DNA of 64,000 nt from Hippopus hippopus (GCA_946811185.2 OX328109.1:36750129-36814128), one strand, 5' to 3'; positions 47,701-54,543 are shown, counted from the stretch's first letter. The notes: generated by a model not told the origin, from the sequence alone. A program made the numbers and translations.

Positions 47701-50700
47701 TACAATAAACACTTTACTAAACAATCAACAATTTGTTACCAAACTCTTTACGAAACAATCCTATGTTCTAACGACCCTGATGAGGAAGACTTCTGAAAAT
47801 ACTGTGGGAAAAAAAGAAAATGCTGCTGACCAGCATTTTCTCGTTTTCCCACAGTATTTTCATAGACCTTTGTCTTCAAGGTCATCAAAGGATATGCACA
47901 CATTGAATGACACATAGATCTTGATGTAGTAGGAGTCTTAGTTGCACTGAACCTTAGGCTACTAGGCGGGACTTCCAGACCTTTTGAGGACAGTGTAGAT
48001 CAAGATCAGACTGCACAGAACATGCAGTCTGATCTTGGATCTACACTGTCTGATAAAGAGATATCTTTCCCTCAAAATACCTTTGAAATAGCAGAATTTG
48101 GGTTTATACTATTGGCTTGAAAGTATCATTTCACTTCTTTAGCAGGATAAGGATGAAGCACATATATAAAATGTAAAACAGACTTTGTAATAACTTTGCA
48201 AGTAAATGACCCTCAAAGCTTCAAAATTGAAATATAGAGATGATCATCATATCAACACTTTACCAAATGTCAAAATTTTAGACTCGATTAATTTGAAAGA
48301 ATTAGCAGAAGACAAATGACATGTAGCTCGATAGATAATACGGGTCTTTCAAATTGTAGAAAACATTGTGGGAAAAGGAGAAAATGCTGGTTATCAGCAT
48401 TTTCTCCTTTTCCCACAATGTTTTCAAGAGCCATCTCTTTCAGGGTTGTTTAAACTCATGATCGTTTGGTAACAGGTTAACTGATAGTGAGATAAAGAGA
48501 AACTTGTGTAAACTTAAACATATTAACATGTATTTTACATGGATTGAGAAACAAGTTCTAACAACTTATACTAATATCTCTTGATTCTGCTTCCTGGGAA
48601 CTACACTAATACTCGCGCCAAATGTGTGGGCCAGTGAAAATTCCAAAAGTTGATACATGCTCACGGGTCTCGAACTTGGGACCTTTTGGTTACGAGGCCT
48701 ATGCTCTACTTCACAACCACAGACACCACAAGAAACTTGTGTTAGCATAGTTACAGAAGGGCAAAGTGCTTGTTAGCAATATTTGCTTTTGTCACAATGT
48801 TTACATGGCTGGTCTGCTGCAAGAGGCAAAAAGTGTCTTGCAGGTTGGAAGGAGTTATAACTTGGGAGCATTTGCTGATCTACAGAACATTATGTTGTCT
48901 TAACCCCTTACCAAACAATCCTGTTTCAATGACCTGGAGAAGGTAGGCTCTTGAAATCATCGAGGGAAAGGGAGAAATGGTAGTAACCAGTAACTTTTTC
49001 CTTTTCTTAATAGTTTCAAGAACTATCTTCAAAACATGGGATTGCTTGGTAAACATTTACGCAAGTATTGTATCATTATACTTGTAGGATATGGTGATGA
49101 TGTTGGTGGTGGGATTTTGCAGAAAGTGTTTGATCCAAGATCAAAATCTACACATCAGCCAAAATCCAGTAAATATTCTAACCATGTGGGTTGTGTTGAC
49201 CTTCTCAATACCATTCAAACCAGGATCAAACCAAAATACCACGTGTTTGGACATATACATGAAGGTAAATTGTTCTGTATTTTTTTTTATCCCTGTGAAA
49301 GGTGTAATTTTTTCTACAGGGTTGGGGGATGTTAAATTTGAATTAGCTTGTCTATGTTTTGGAGATAAATAGAGGATCTTACATGACTGTTTAAGCATTA
49401 TCATTTTTATCAAACGAGTTGACTTAAACTATATGATCAAGCCTTGGCGAGCGTCATTTACATTATAGCAAACAAATGTGAGATTCTATTTATCACATAA
49501 CATGAATAACAGACAAATACATGTAATCATCTTTAATCATCTCCTTCGGCTTGTTTACCGTTCACTGGTCCATTTTTTTCAGATGAAGTTTGGTTAAAAA
49601 TGTGAACATGAACAAGAAGATAGCTCTGTGACATGTACATCGAATATAGAATGAAACAGTTTATAGAGGGCTTAAGTTGAAATATTTCAACAATTTGTTG
49701 CCTTTAACTCATTACCAAACGACAAAATTTTAGGTTTGTCCAATTCGAGAGCATTTGCAGACGACAAAATAAAAGTAACTGAAAATTTGAAATTTGTTTT
49801 GTGAAGGGTAGAAAACATTGTGGGAAAAGGAGAAAATGCTGGCAACCAGCATTTTCTCCTTTTCCCACAATGTTTTCTACCCTTCAAAGGCTTCTTTCTC
49901 AGGGTCGTCAAAAGTAGGGATTGTGCGGTAATGGGTTAAATAACTTATGTTGTATTCTTGTTGATTTTATACATGAAAATCATAACATTTTCTGCCCGTA
50001 TACGTCCTAGCAACAACATCATTTTCAGGCTAAGTGCTGAAGTAGTACAAATTCTGGCATGTGCTGTAGTAGGTTTCGCCGGCTTCACATGCTCATACGA
50101 ACAAAAATAACTAGATCCAGGAGTCAAAAAGCGATAATACATTAGTGTATTATCAGAAATAAGTCATGGGTTTGATACATTGCTGGAGCAGGTTTTATGT
50201 GATAAACCAAAATCAACCTGTCTGTCTCTCCATCCACCTTCTGAGCATCCTCTTGGAATATTTGTCCCAATGATGCCTTATTCATTTTGTATTGAAACTC
50301 CATATAAATATTAACTCTTTACCAAACAATGGTATTGTAGACTTGTCAAAATTCAAAGCATTTGCAGACAACAAAATGGATGTAACTAAAATATTGAAAT
50401 TTGTTCGGGGATGGGTAGAAAACATTATGGGAAAAGGAGAAAATGCTGGTTACCAGCATTTTCTCCTTTTTCCATGATGTTTTTAAAAGCCTTTTTCATC
50501 AAGGTCATTAAACTTCAGGATTACGCAATAAAGGTTTAACCAGAAAGTGTAAATGTGGAACACATCATTTATGCTTTTGAACATGTAGGATTTATCTCCC
50601 CTTGAAATTAAACATTTTTTTTGTACTTATAAATCTTAGGTTTAACCCTGACCAGCAATCCCTAGTTTAAACAACTCTGAGAAAAGAGGCTTTTGGAAAT

Positions 50701-53700
50701 GTTGTGGGAAAAGAAAATGCTGGTAACCAGCATTTTCTCCTTTTCCAACAATGTTCTCTACCCTCTCAAAGAAGATGCTATAGTTTGAGCCATATTAAAC
50801 ATGTCAGCTAGAGATTTTTTGGATCATAAAATTCCAGATTTTGTATTTTGGTTACGAGTTAACCAAACTTGACTCCTCAGTATTATTTATTCCAAGTTTG
50901 AAAAGCCTTCTATACATGTCTGAAAAAATCTTGGCTTACCAACAAATTGTCTGGCATATTAAAGCAATATTCTAGGAAAAAGCAGGGCTTGAAAAAAAAA
51001 CATATTTTCAATTTCAGGATATGGTATGTCAACAGATGGGGTTACAACTTTTATAAATGCTTCTACATGTGATGAGAACTACAAACCAATAAACCCTCCT
51101 CTAGTGTTTGACGTGCCAATCAAAAATACAAAGGTAAGTACAGTTATACCTGTCTGAAGAAGGCAGCAAAACTGTCTCTTAAGTCTTTACCACGCAACAA
51201 ATATGTAGACTTGTACAGATTGAAAGCATTGGCAGACTACAATTGAAATTTGGCTCAAATAATGAAATTTGTTTTTGGTAAAGTAGAAAACATTGTGGGA
51301 AAAGGAGAAAATGCTGGTTACCAGCATTTTCTCCTTTTCCCACAATGTTTTCAAAAGGCTTATTTTCTAAGGTTGTCAACACTCGGATGGTGTGGTAAAG
51401 AGTCAAGACAAGAGACTGTTTGACACAGGCATTTTTGTTTTTGAAATAAAACTTCTTAGACATTAAATGGTTGTTGATCCAGTTGGCTGCTAAATGAAAG
51501 TGGCTGTTAAAACTAGGGATTATATGGTAATTGGGCAAAGCAATCTTTTTCATTTTTTTGGAAAACAGTGAGGAAAAAGGGAGCTATTGCTTATTACAAG
51601 CAGTTACTCTTTTTTCCTCAATGTTTCTTAATATTAGGAAGTCTCAGCACAGTGCAAATGAGACAAGCCAAGCCAAGCGTACAGGACTTGAGAACGGGTC
51701 ACTGATTCGATCCCCTGCTCGGCCAATTTCTTTCCGAGGATTGATGATAGTCATTGCGACAGGATTCATACCTCTCTCACCACTGGCCATTGTTAGCTCC
51801 ACTGGCCGAAGGCCAGCGAGCTATTGTCATGGCGTTGTGTCCGTCGTGCGTCCGTCCATCCGTCCGTGCGTGCGTCCGTAAACTTTTTCTTTAAAAAACT
51901 CCTCCTCAGAAACTATTGACTGGATTTTTACCAAATTTCACAGGAATGTTCCTTTGGTGGTCCTCTTTCAAATTCCTTCAAATAATTGTGTTCCATGAAG
52001 AATTCTGGTTGCCATGGCAACCAAAGTAAAAAACCTTTAAAAATCTTCTCCTCCCAAACCGCTATTTGGATAGCATTATTATTTTGCAGGAATGTTCCTT
52101 AGATACAGGTTTACAGAATTCCTTAAAAAAAAATGATCTGTCAAAAAACATGGCTTTTATGGGAGACTCATTTTCCTTTTATGGTATAAAGTAAAATCTT
52201 TGAAAAATTTCTTCTCTAAAACTATTCATTGGATTTCATTGTTGTTTTGCAGGTAAGTTCCTATGGTGGTTGTCTACCAAATTGTTTCTTCAGTGAGCTA
52301 AAATGCAGGATTGAATGATAATTGTTAAAAACTTCCTTACGCCATTATAGAAATATCAGGCCTGTGGAGCGATACAGGCGCTCAAGCGCCTCTAGTTTCG
52401 ACAATAGTTGTGTGGGAAAGCAGTGGCTTGGAAAGGATATTGTGTGGAATACTAGTAATAGAAACTCCAGGAAAGCATGATTAGGTGCACTGGCCACCGC
52501 GATATAACTGAAATAATGTTGAAAACAGTGCAAAACACCATACAATCAAGCAAACGAGACAAACCATACCAATACAAAGAAAGCAACCAGTTCAGGCACT
52601 ACAACAGGAAGGGGCATCTGACGTTTCAGGAAAAGGGCTTCCATTGCAGCTGATATATGATAGGGAGGTTATCAACCCTTTACCTCACAATTTCATTTTA
52701 GTCTTGTCCAAATTGTTCAAGGCATTTCCAGATCACAGATCAGACTTTGCTCAAATGATGGAATTTATTTTGGATGATACAGAAAACATTGTGTGAAAAG
52801 GAGAAAATGCTGCTTACCAGCATTTTCTCCTATTCTCAAAACATTTTCAATAGCTGTCTTTGTAAAGGGTGTAGGAGCTCAGGATGTGTAGTGAATGGCT
52901 AAGCTATTTATACAGGTTTCCATCAGTTTGAACAACCCTGAAGAAGAAGGATTTTGAAAACATTTTGGGAAAACAGAGAAAATGCCAGTAACAAGGCAAA
53001 CAAACAAATATGTTGTAGGCACATTTGACAATCCTATTTGTACAGTATTAGATTATCCTTTACCACACAATCATCAGTTTTAACAACCCTGAAGAAGGCT
53101 TTTGAAAACATTGTGGGAAAATGAGAAAATGCTGGTAACAAGAATTTTCTCTTATTCCCACAAGGTTTTCTACCCTATCTTTGACAAATTCTATCATCTA
53201 AGCCATACTGAGTTTGTCACTTGCAAATGCTTTAAATTTGGATAAGTAAAATTTTGTTGTCAGATAAAGGAAAACTCTTTACCAGACGACAAAATTTTGG
53301 ACTTAACAAAATCCAAAGCAGTTGAAGACGTGATATTAAATGTTGCTCAAATCTTGGCATTTGTTTATGAAAGGTTAGATAACATTGTTGGGAAAGGAGA
53401 AAATGCTGAATATCAGCATTTTCTCCTTTTCCGATGATGTTTTCAAAGGCTTTATTCCTCAGGGTCGTTAAAACTCAGGATTGTGTGGTAAAATGTTAAA
53501 AAGAAATAAATTTTCTGTGTTTTCAGTCACCTGATAAAGATGGTCCTGGTGAAGAGTTTGAATGGTTGATAAAGACAGTAATTCTAGGAACAGAGGTCTG
53601 TGACAGTGACACAAGCAGTGACAGTGATGACAACAGTGTGTGTTTTACTGATAGGAAAGAAGATGACCTTACTGACAGTATAGACAATGTGTGCTTTACA

Positions 53701-53736
53701 GATAGTAAAGCTGATGTTACTGTCAGTAAAGAGTGA
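23381..53736 (+). CDS. MPPED1/2: MPPED1/2-like metallophosphoesterase, six coding exons
   Basis: Exons 23381-23735, 40437-40671, 47569-47684, 49088-49264, 51018-51133 and 53527-53736 join into 403 codons including the stop (402 residues). All five introns have GT-AG ends in matching phase (1, 2, 1, 1, 0). Residues 1-68 are a variable N-terminus. The phosphoesterase core follows: SDTH (D75, H77), GD (G100-D101), GNHD (N132, H133), THGPP (H231) and GHIHE (H291, H293), which are the usual metal ligands of class III phosphodiesterases. The family hydrolyses cyclic nucleotides or phosphodiesters in the cytosol; the natural substrate is unsettled. Vertebrate family members are about 290-330 residues, so this one is longer at both ends. 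The start is the first ATG of the exon 1 frame; an upstream non-coding exon cannot be excluded. Introns total about 29 kb and are full of mobile elements. Confidence 0.92.
23820..24210. repeat. degenerate CTGAAATA/TATTTCAG foldback in intron 1
   Basis: The first 100 bp repeat ACTGAAATA-like words on the + strand. From about 23950 to 24200 the inverse words (GTATTTCAG, CATATTTC) recur with spacing near 10-20 bp. The two halves can pair loosely. Open frames across it are by-products. It begins less than 90 bp after the exon 1 donor. Confidence 0.65.
24552..24793 (+). repeat. TTAA MITE (family 1)
   Basis: Hairpin core at about 24671-24737 has one mismatch pair (TTACCGGCATTTTCTACTTT). Right end reads GTACATGGTTAA. 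The left end is degraded. Confidence 0.75.
25098..25129. repeat. (ATTT)n microsatellite
   Basis: About eight ATTT units with one irregularity. Confidence 0.85.
25212..25440 (+). mobile_element. hAT-like element, left part
   Basis: Terminal repeat followed by subterminal GGTCGATTGGTGGTCGATAG words and TTGATTGGGTCGATT. The last part recurs at 39171-39230 next to the second hAT-like copy. No transposase is present. Confidence 0.65.
26690..27420 (+). mobile_element. hAT-like element, right part (copy 1)
   Basis: Direct repeat of 39360-40110. Both copies share TCATAAAAGTTCAAA, CCAGTGGGTGTGGCTTAAAT, GACACCAGGCTTTATTCC and CAATCGACCACTATTGACCA. This copy stops before the terminal repeat. Confidence 0.75.
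27420..27600 (+). repeat. SINE remnant, partner of 16000-16205
   Basis: Shows GACAAGACACTGCAGAGAAC and a degraded 3' block. It sits just after the hAT-like piece. Confidence 0.6.
28169..29496 (+). mobile_element. mariner transposon, 1328 bp, TA target
   Basis: Terminal inverted repeats CGAGGGGTGATCAAAAAG and (at the right, inverted) CGAGGGGTGATCAGAAAG, flanked on both sides by TA. The inverted left arm has the corresponding unoccupied site near 15195-15205. Length is standard for mariner. It holds a decayed transposase on the + strand. Confidence 0.93.
28380..29430 (+). pseudogene. mariner transposase remnant
   Basis: Fragments in several frames match mariner landmarks: a stretch containing DNLGMLHV and TRWVPRLLTSEQ before the first catalytic region, HQDKALAHKARHV at the second (an HxDNAxxH-type motif with substitutions), and a C-terminus WKSRMNKCIEFKGGYFQKQ. 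Multiple stops and frameshifts separate them, so the enzyme is dead. Confidence 0.85.
29614..31116 (-). mobile_element. Tc1-like transposon, 1503 bp, TA target
   Basis: Left end TGCTGACGTGAAAAAGAAAC and right end inverse TGCTGACAAGAAAAAGAAAC, each flanked by TA (29612-29613 and 31117-31118). The corresponding site in the left duplication arm (near 15075-15090) is empty. Transposase remnants run on the - strand. Confidence 0.93.
29795..30819 (-). pseudogene. Tc1-family transposase, broken
   Basis: The N-terminal 127 residues (MPRLNAEERAQCMAMLECGL on) form the paired-like helix-turn-helix DNA-binding region. Two in-frame stops follow at about 30390-30435. Then come FSDESCF with the first catalytic Asp, GGGGIMVWASI, DNARPHVTR with the second Asp, and a final acidic region (PDCNPIEHAWD) in a shifted frame. 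Inactive. Confidence 0.88.
31685..31900 (-). repeat. SINE, partner of 14290-14490
   Basis: Inverse copy of the same SINE, in the same position within the duplication, with GAAGTGTCTTGCCTAAGGAC visible on the + strand. Confidence 0.7.
32500..33570 (+). mobile_element. nested copy of the 175-bp-repeat element
   Basis: Same units and same right end (ATACCTCCTCGACAACTGGC) as 20325-21360, but the left end is missing. It lies inside the Helentron-like element and is itself interrupted by a SINE. Confidence 0.75.
33035..33304 (+). repeat. intact SINE with 13-bp target-site duplication
   Basis: Starts GCCCCGCCCGGGTGGCTCAG and has the tRNA-like GTTCGATACCCGG box. It ends in TAAAGTGGCGTTAAACCCC and a (CCAA)n tail. 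CAGAACGACTTCA flanks it at 33022-33034 and 33305-33317. The homologous element at 20878-20900 shows the empty site. Confidence 0.95.
33930..34030. repeat. MITE family 2 hairpin, partly doubled
   Basis: AGAGATCAGACTGCACATTC and its inverse occur twice in tandem, a local duplication of half of the hairpin. Confidence 0.7.
34050..34250 (+). repeat. degraded TTAA MITE (family 1), pre-duplication copy
   Basis: Retains GCATCTGCAGACAACA and AACAGGAGAAAATACTGCTT. The inverted partner is at about 13975-14170, so this MITE family was already active before the duplication. Confidence 0.6.
34397..34480 (+). repeat. tRNA-derived SINE head, partner of 13614-13690
   Basis: GTAGAGCGTTCGACTTGG and GGTTCAATCCCAGCC are box-A- and box-B-like. 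Confidence 0.65.
34975..37490 (+). mobile_element. Helentron-like element with a 145-bp tandem array
   Basis: Starts AGCTCACCTGAGCACAAAGT and ends CTCAGGTGAGTGACTTTAGG, then an imperfect hairpin GGGCCATTACAGTCC; these are the ends seen at 31926-33685. The inside is about 16 units of 145 bp containing CTCTAGAGGCCACATTTTCA, AACTTGGTCAGAATGTTTG, AATGGGTCATGT and AACTAGGTCACTAGGTCAAA. Central units are very similar and the last four decay. The recurrent 71-codon frames are artefacts of a period that keeps frame only across pairs of units. Confidence 0.8.
37490..38880. other. unmatched 1.4 kb within the right arm, nothing recognised
   Basis: It has no counterpart in the left arm. It contains a GC-rich spot (CGGGGGGCGGGGG at about 37798) and two loose direct words GATTAATTGACAT. 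Open frames are short. It may be a further insertion with unrecognised ends. Confidence 0.45.
39171..40173 (+). mobile_element. hAT-like element, copy 2 with right terminus
   Basis: Begins inside the subterminal region (GGAGAGGTTGATTGGG), follows the 26690-27420 copy in its right part, and continues to the terminal repeat at 40173 through GGTTAAAACCGCCCCTGG. A C-run and CA microsatellite lies at 39318-39352. No transposase. Confidence 0.7.
39318..39352. repeat. C-run and (CA)n microsatellite
   Basis: A run of C followed by eight CA units. Confidence 0.9.
40437..40671 (+). CDS. MPPED1/2: MPPED exon 2 (residues 119-197)
   Basis: Acceptor TGACATGTTTCAG, donor TG-GTGAGT. Encodes KYKIIIAGNHD, a helical segment, IYLQDSMVKVYGI and IYGAPW, all characteristic of the family. 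Intron 1 before it is 16.7 kb and carries the right duplication arm. Confidence 0.95.
40790..41050. repeat. two degenerate units of about 130 bp
   Basis: Both units share TAGACACTG[GA]TTTGA and end in GATCAGTAGGTC- or GGTCAGCAGGTC-like words before CAGTGACCT. This resembles bivalve tandem-repeat elements. Lies early in MPPED intron 2. Confidence 0.55.
41063..41288 (+). repeat. TTAA MITE (family 1), well preserved
   Basis: TTAA at both borders. Hairpin AAAATGCTGATTACCAGCAT, but the right arm lacks a few bases (CTTTTCCGACGTTTTC). Confidence 0.85.
41325..41470 (-). repeat. SINE fragment, reverse
   Basis: Retains the inverse of the TGTTGAAA... 3' block (TTTCAATACTGTTTCATTC) and CAGTGCCTCGTCTAAAACTC. 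Confidence 0.5.
41465..42080. repeat. three tandem hairpin MITEs (family 5)
   Basis: Units at about 41472-41664, 41666-41852 and 41853-42080 begin with TATTCACCAACCATTCTTAA and end with its inverse plus ACGG. The first is nearly perfect, with GATTGGCTAAACCAAATGG at its centre. The third is strongly decayed. Confidence 0.85.
42090..43570. other. AT-rich intron sequence
   Basis: Part of MPPED intron 2. Apart from two CTACGGACAGGACA words (43071, 43413) nothing was recognised. Confidence 0.45.
43577..43770 (-). repeat. TTAA MITE (family 1), reverse
   Basis: Core TGTTGCTAACCAGCATTTTC with a shortened right arm. Left end CAAACCCTTTCC; right end TTTAAGGGTTGA. Confidence 0.7.
44334..44560 (+). repeat. 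TTAA MITE (family 1), diverged core
   Basis: Borders are TTAACCC and GGGAAAGGGTTCAA. The usual loop is replaced by ATTGCTCATTTTGAGCATTT. Nested in the TACGG element. Confidence 0.75.
44700..44910 (-). repeat. tRNA-derived SINE, reverse
   Basis: The - strand gives GGTGGTTCAGGCATCCGCC and GGTTCGAGCCCCGCC, box-A- and box-B-like, at the right end of the copy. Confidence 0.65.
45793..45872 (+). repeat. truncated TTAA MITE (family 1)
   Basis: Left third only: TTAACCCTTTCCCAAACAAC up to a degraded CAGACGAC-like block. Confidence 0.65.
45873..47040. other. AT-rich intron sequence
   Basis: Contains two more CTACGGACA words (46110, 46283). Otherwise nothing was recognised. Confidence 0.4.
47160..47290 (+). 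repeat. TTAA MITE (family 1), right part
   Basis: Near-perfect hairpin (GTGGGAAAAGGAGAAAATGC and inverse) and right end TTGGTAAAGGGTTAA. The left third is missing or unrecognisable. Confidence 0.8.
47291..47545. repeat. hairpin MITE family 3 before MPPED exon 3
   Basis: Ends GCCATGCTCTGGCAAAAGG and the inverse (CAGAGCAATGCTC), with a central palindrome GTCAGCCTGCAAAGGCTGAC. Other copies are at 55735-56216 and 58170-58425. Confidence 0.8.
47569..47684 (+). CDS. MPPED1/2: MPPED exon 3 (residues 197-236)
   Basis: Acceptor GTCATACAG, donor GCG-GTAAGA. Encodes WGFNCYRGLEILEKW and ILLTHGPP with metal ligand H231. A hairpin repeat ends about 24 bp before the exon, so the repeat must supply part of the 3' splice region. 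Confidence 0.95.
47753..47885 (-). repeat. TTAA MITE (family 1), partial
   Basis: AAAATGCTGCTGACCAGCAT core with ACTGTGGGAAAA arms. It lies about 70 bp after the exon 3 donor. Confidence 0.75.
47950..48155 (+). repeat. MITE family 2, well preserved hairpin
   Basis: GTGTAGATCAAGATCAGACT pairs with AGTCTGATCTTGGATCTACA around the loop ACAGAACATGC. The outer ends follow the family (CCTTAGGCTACTAGGCGGGA, TAGCAGGATAAGG) but TTAA is lost. Confidence 0.75.
48252..48480 (+). repeat. TTAA MITE (family 1), full length
   Basis: Long hairpin with a single changed loop base (TGGTTATCAGC). Left border TCAACAC; right border GGTAACAGGTTAA. Confidence 0.85.
48590..48745 (-). repeat. tRNA-derived SINE, reverse
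   Basis: The - strand reads AGTAGAGCATAGGCCTCGTA and GGTCCCAAGTTCGAGACC, a tRNA-like head. Confidence 0.65.
48900..49055 (-). repeat. TTAA MITE (family 1) just before MPPED exon 4
   Basis: Left border TTAACCCCTTACCAAACAAT. Core decayed (TGGTAGTAACCAGTAACTTT). The right end, TTGCTTGGTAAACATTTAC, comes 33 bp before the exon. Confidence 0.75.
49088..49264 (+). CDS. MPPED1/2: MPPED exon 4 (residues 236-295)
   Basis: Acceptor ATACTTGTAG, donor GAAG-GTAAAT. Encodes a variable loop rich in K and S, then VGCVDLLNTI and KYHVFGHIHEG. The GHIH motif has the canonical histidine. As I recall, vertebrate MPPED2 has glycine at that place. Confidence 0.95.
49704..49939 (+). repeat. TTAA MITE (family 1) with perfect 40-bp hairpin
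   Basis: TTAA at 49704 and 49936. Arms 49803-49842 and 49846-49885 pair without a mismatch around a 3-base loop. Confidence 0.93.
50311..50539 (+). repeat. TTAA MITE (family 1), full length
   Basis: Borders TTAACTCTTTACCAAACAAT and AATAAAGGTTTAA. The hairpin is perfect in the centre, with mismatches in the outer right arm (TTTTTCCATGATG). Confidence 0.88.
50642..50862 (-). repeat. TTAA MITE (family 1), full length
   Basis: Borders TTAACCCTGACCAGC and GGTTACGAGTTAA. The left arm of the core is shortened (GGGAAAAGAAAATGCTGGTA). Confidence 0.85.
51018..51133 (+). CDS. MPPED1/2: MPPED exon 5 (residues 295-333)
   Basis: Acceptor CAATTTCAG, donor AAG-GTAAGT. Encodes TTFINASTCDENYKPINPP, the conserved end of the phosphoesterase fold. 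A TTAA MITE begins 46 bp after the donor. Confidence 0.95.
51179..51406 (+). repeat. TTAA MITE (family 1), 46 bp after MPPED exon 5
   Basis: TTAAGTCTTTACCACGCAAC to TGGTAAAGAGTCAA, with a perfect core hairpin of at least 30 bp per arm. Confidence 0.9.
51490..51630. repeat. decayed MITE hairpin
   Basis: Core GAGCTATTGCTTATTACAAG with GAGGAAAAAGG arms, related to family 1 but strongly diverged. Confidence 0.5.
51650..51770 (+). repeat. tRNA-like SINE fragment
   Basis: AACGGGTCACTGATTCGATC and CCCTGCTCGGCC resemble a SINE head. No tail was identified. Confidence 0.4.
51796..52395 (+). mobile_element. Helentron-like element, second family
   Basis: The 5' end GCTCCACTGGCC is mirrored by GGCCTGTGGAGC at about 52360-52371, followed by the hairpin AGGCGCTCAAGCGCCT and CTAG. 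The inside has (GTCC)n-like words and two to three units with GGAATGTTCCT and TTGGATTT. The architecture matches the elements at 31926 and 34975, but the sequence is different. Confidence 0.7.
52400..52555 (+). repeat. SINE 3' part
   Basis: Shares AACTGAAATAATGTTGAAAA and AAACACCATACAATCAA with the SINEs at 14290 and 16831. The head was lost where the Helentron-like element ends. Confidence 0.65.
52672..52902 (+). repeat. TTAA MITE (family 1), diverged
   Basis: Left border TCAACCCTTTACCTC. The core hairpin is intact except for the outer right arm (CCTATTCTCAAAACATT). Confidence 0.8.
52920..53005 (-). repeat. MITE family 1 fragment
   Basis: Retains AACAACCCTGAAGAAGAAGG and half of the core, then breaks off at ACAAACAAAT. 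Confidence 0.6.
53053..53274 (-). repeat. TTAA MITE (family 1), head-to-head with the next copy
   Basis: Right terminus CAGATAAAGGAAAA abuts the left terminus of the next MITE with almost no spacer. Confidence 0.8.
53271..53499 (+). repeat. TTAA MITE (family 1), ends 27 bp before MPPED exon 6
   Basis: Hairpin around TGCTGAATATCAGCA. Right border GTGTGGTAAAATGTTAA. Confidence 0.85.
53527..53736 (+). CDS. MPPED1/2: MPPED exon 6 and acidic repeat tail (residues 334-402)
   Basis: Acceptor GTGTTTTCAG directly before TCACCTGAT. After EFEWLIKTVILGTE the protein becomes an acidic Ser/Asp tail (CDSDTSSDSDDNS) and then enters a 51-bp coding repeat (VCFTDRKEDD...). A TGA at 53734-53736 ends it in the second unit, while the repeat continues in frame beyond the stop. 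The tail is not known to me from other members of the family. Confidence 0.85.
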   Translation, partial: SPDKDGPGEEFEWLIKTVILGTEVCDSDTSSDSDDNSVCFTDRKEDDLTDSIDNVCFTDSKADVTVSKE

Positions 53737-54015
53737 ATGTATTTTACTGATAGGAAAGAACCTCATCAAACTGTCAGTGAAGACAGTTTGTATACTACTG
53801 ATAGGAAAAAACCTAATCATACTGTCAGTATAAATGGTACATGTTCTACTGATAAGAGTCTAATCATACTGACAGTAACAACAGCATTTGTCTTACTGAT
53901 GGTAAAGAGCCTAACCATACTGTCAGTAAAGAAAATTTGTTTTTTACTAACAGGAAAGAACCTCTGCTCACTTTCAGTGAAGACAGAGTGTGTTCTACTG
54001 GTGTAAAGTATTGCG
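53638..54015 (+). repeat. 51-bp minisatellite across the MPPED stop codon
   Basis: About seven units start at 53638, 53689, 53737, 53788, 53839 and onward. Each carries TTTTACTGATAGGAAAGAA- and ACTGTCAGT-like blocks (17 codons). Unit 2 has 48 bp and ends in TGA. Units 3 and 4 remain open in frame (MYFTDRKEPH..., LYTTDRKKPN...). Unit 5 shifts frame. Confidence 0.85.
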
Positions 54016-54110
54016 AACCAACCACCAATCACAAATCAGATACAGTTAATGACAAAAGCTGTACATTCTTTTCAAGTGGAATCAGTTGACAGTGAAACTC
54101 ATTGAACACT

Positions 54111-54285
54111 GTAACCCTATACCACAAAGTCCTTAGTCTTTGAAAACATTATTGAAATTGAGAAAGTGCTAGAAGCCAGCATTTCCTACCTTCTCTAATA
54201 CTTTTTGCCCTGTTAGAGAACTACAGCTCCTTTGCACCTATTTTGAATTTGTCTTCTGCGATTTCAAATTTACTAGACAAAAAAA
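54111..54285 (-). repeat. decayed MITE family 1 in the MPPED 3' flank
   Basis: TAACCCTATACCACAAAG border and a weak AAGTGCTAGAAGCCAGCATT core. Confidence 0.6.
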
Positions 54286-54436
54286 TTTTACACTTGTCTA
54301 AATTGAGAGCATTTGCAGATCAAAATATGTCTCAATTGGCAGATTGTCTGCAGACAAAAATCAAGTGTGACTTAAATAATGCAATGTCTTTGAAATGGTA
54401 GAAAACATTGTGGGAAAAAAAGAAAATGCTAGCTGG
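54286..54436 (+). repeat. truncated MITE family 1
   Basis: Left half up to GGGAAAAAAAGAAAATGCTA; the right arm is absent. Confidence 0.6.
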
Positions 54437-54543
54437 TATATCATATCATTTCATGAAATGCATTTAGTTTTTTACTTCTTTTTAATATTGGTATTATATA
54501 TTTATTTTAAATAAGTATTTATTTGTTGAAGATTTTGTTACTG

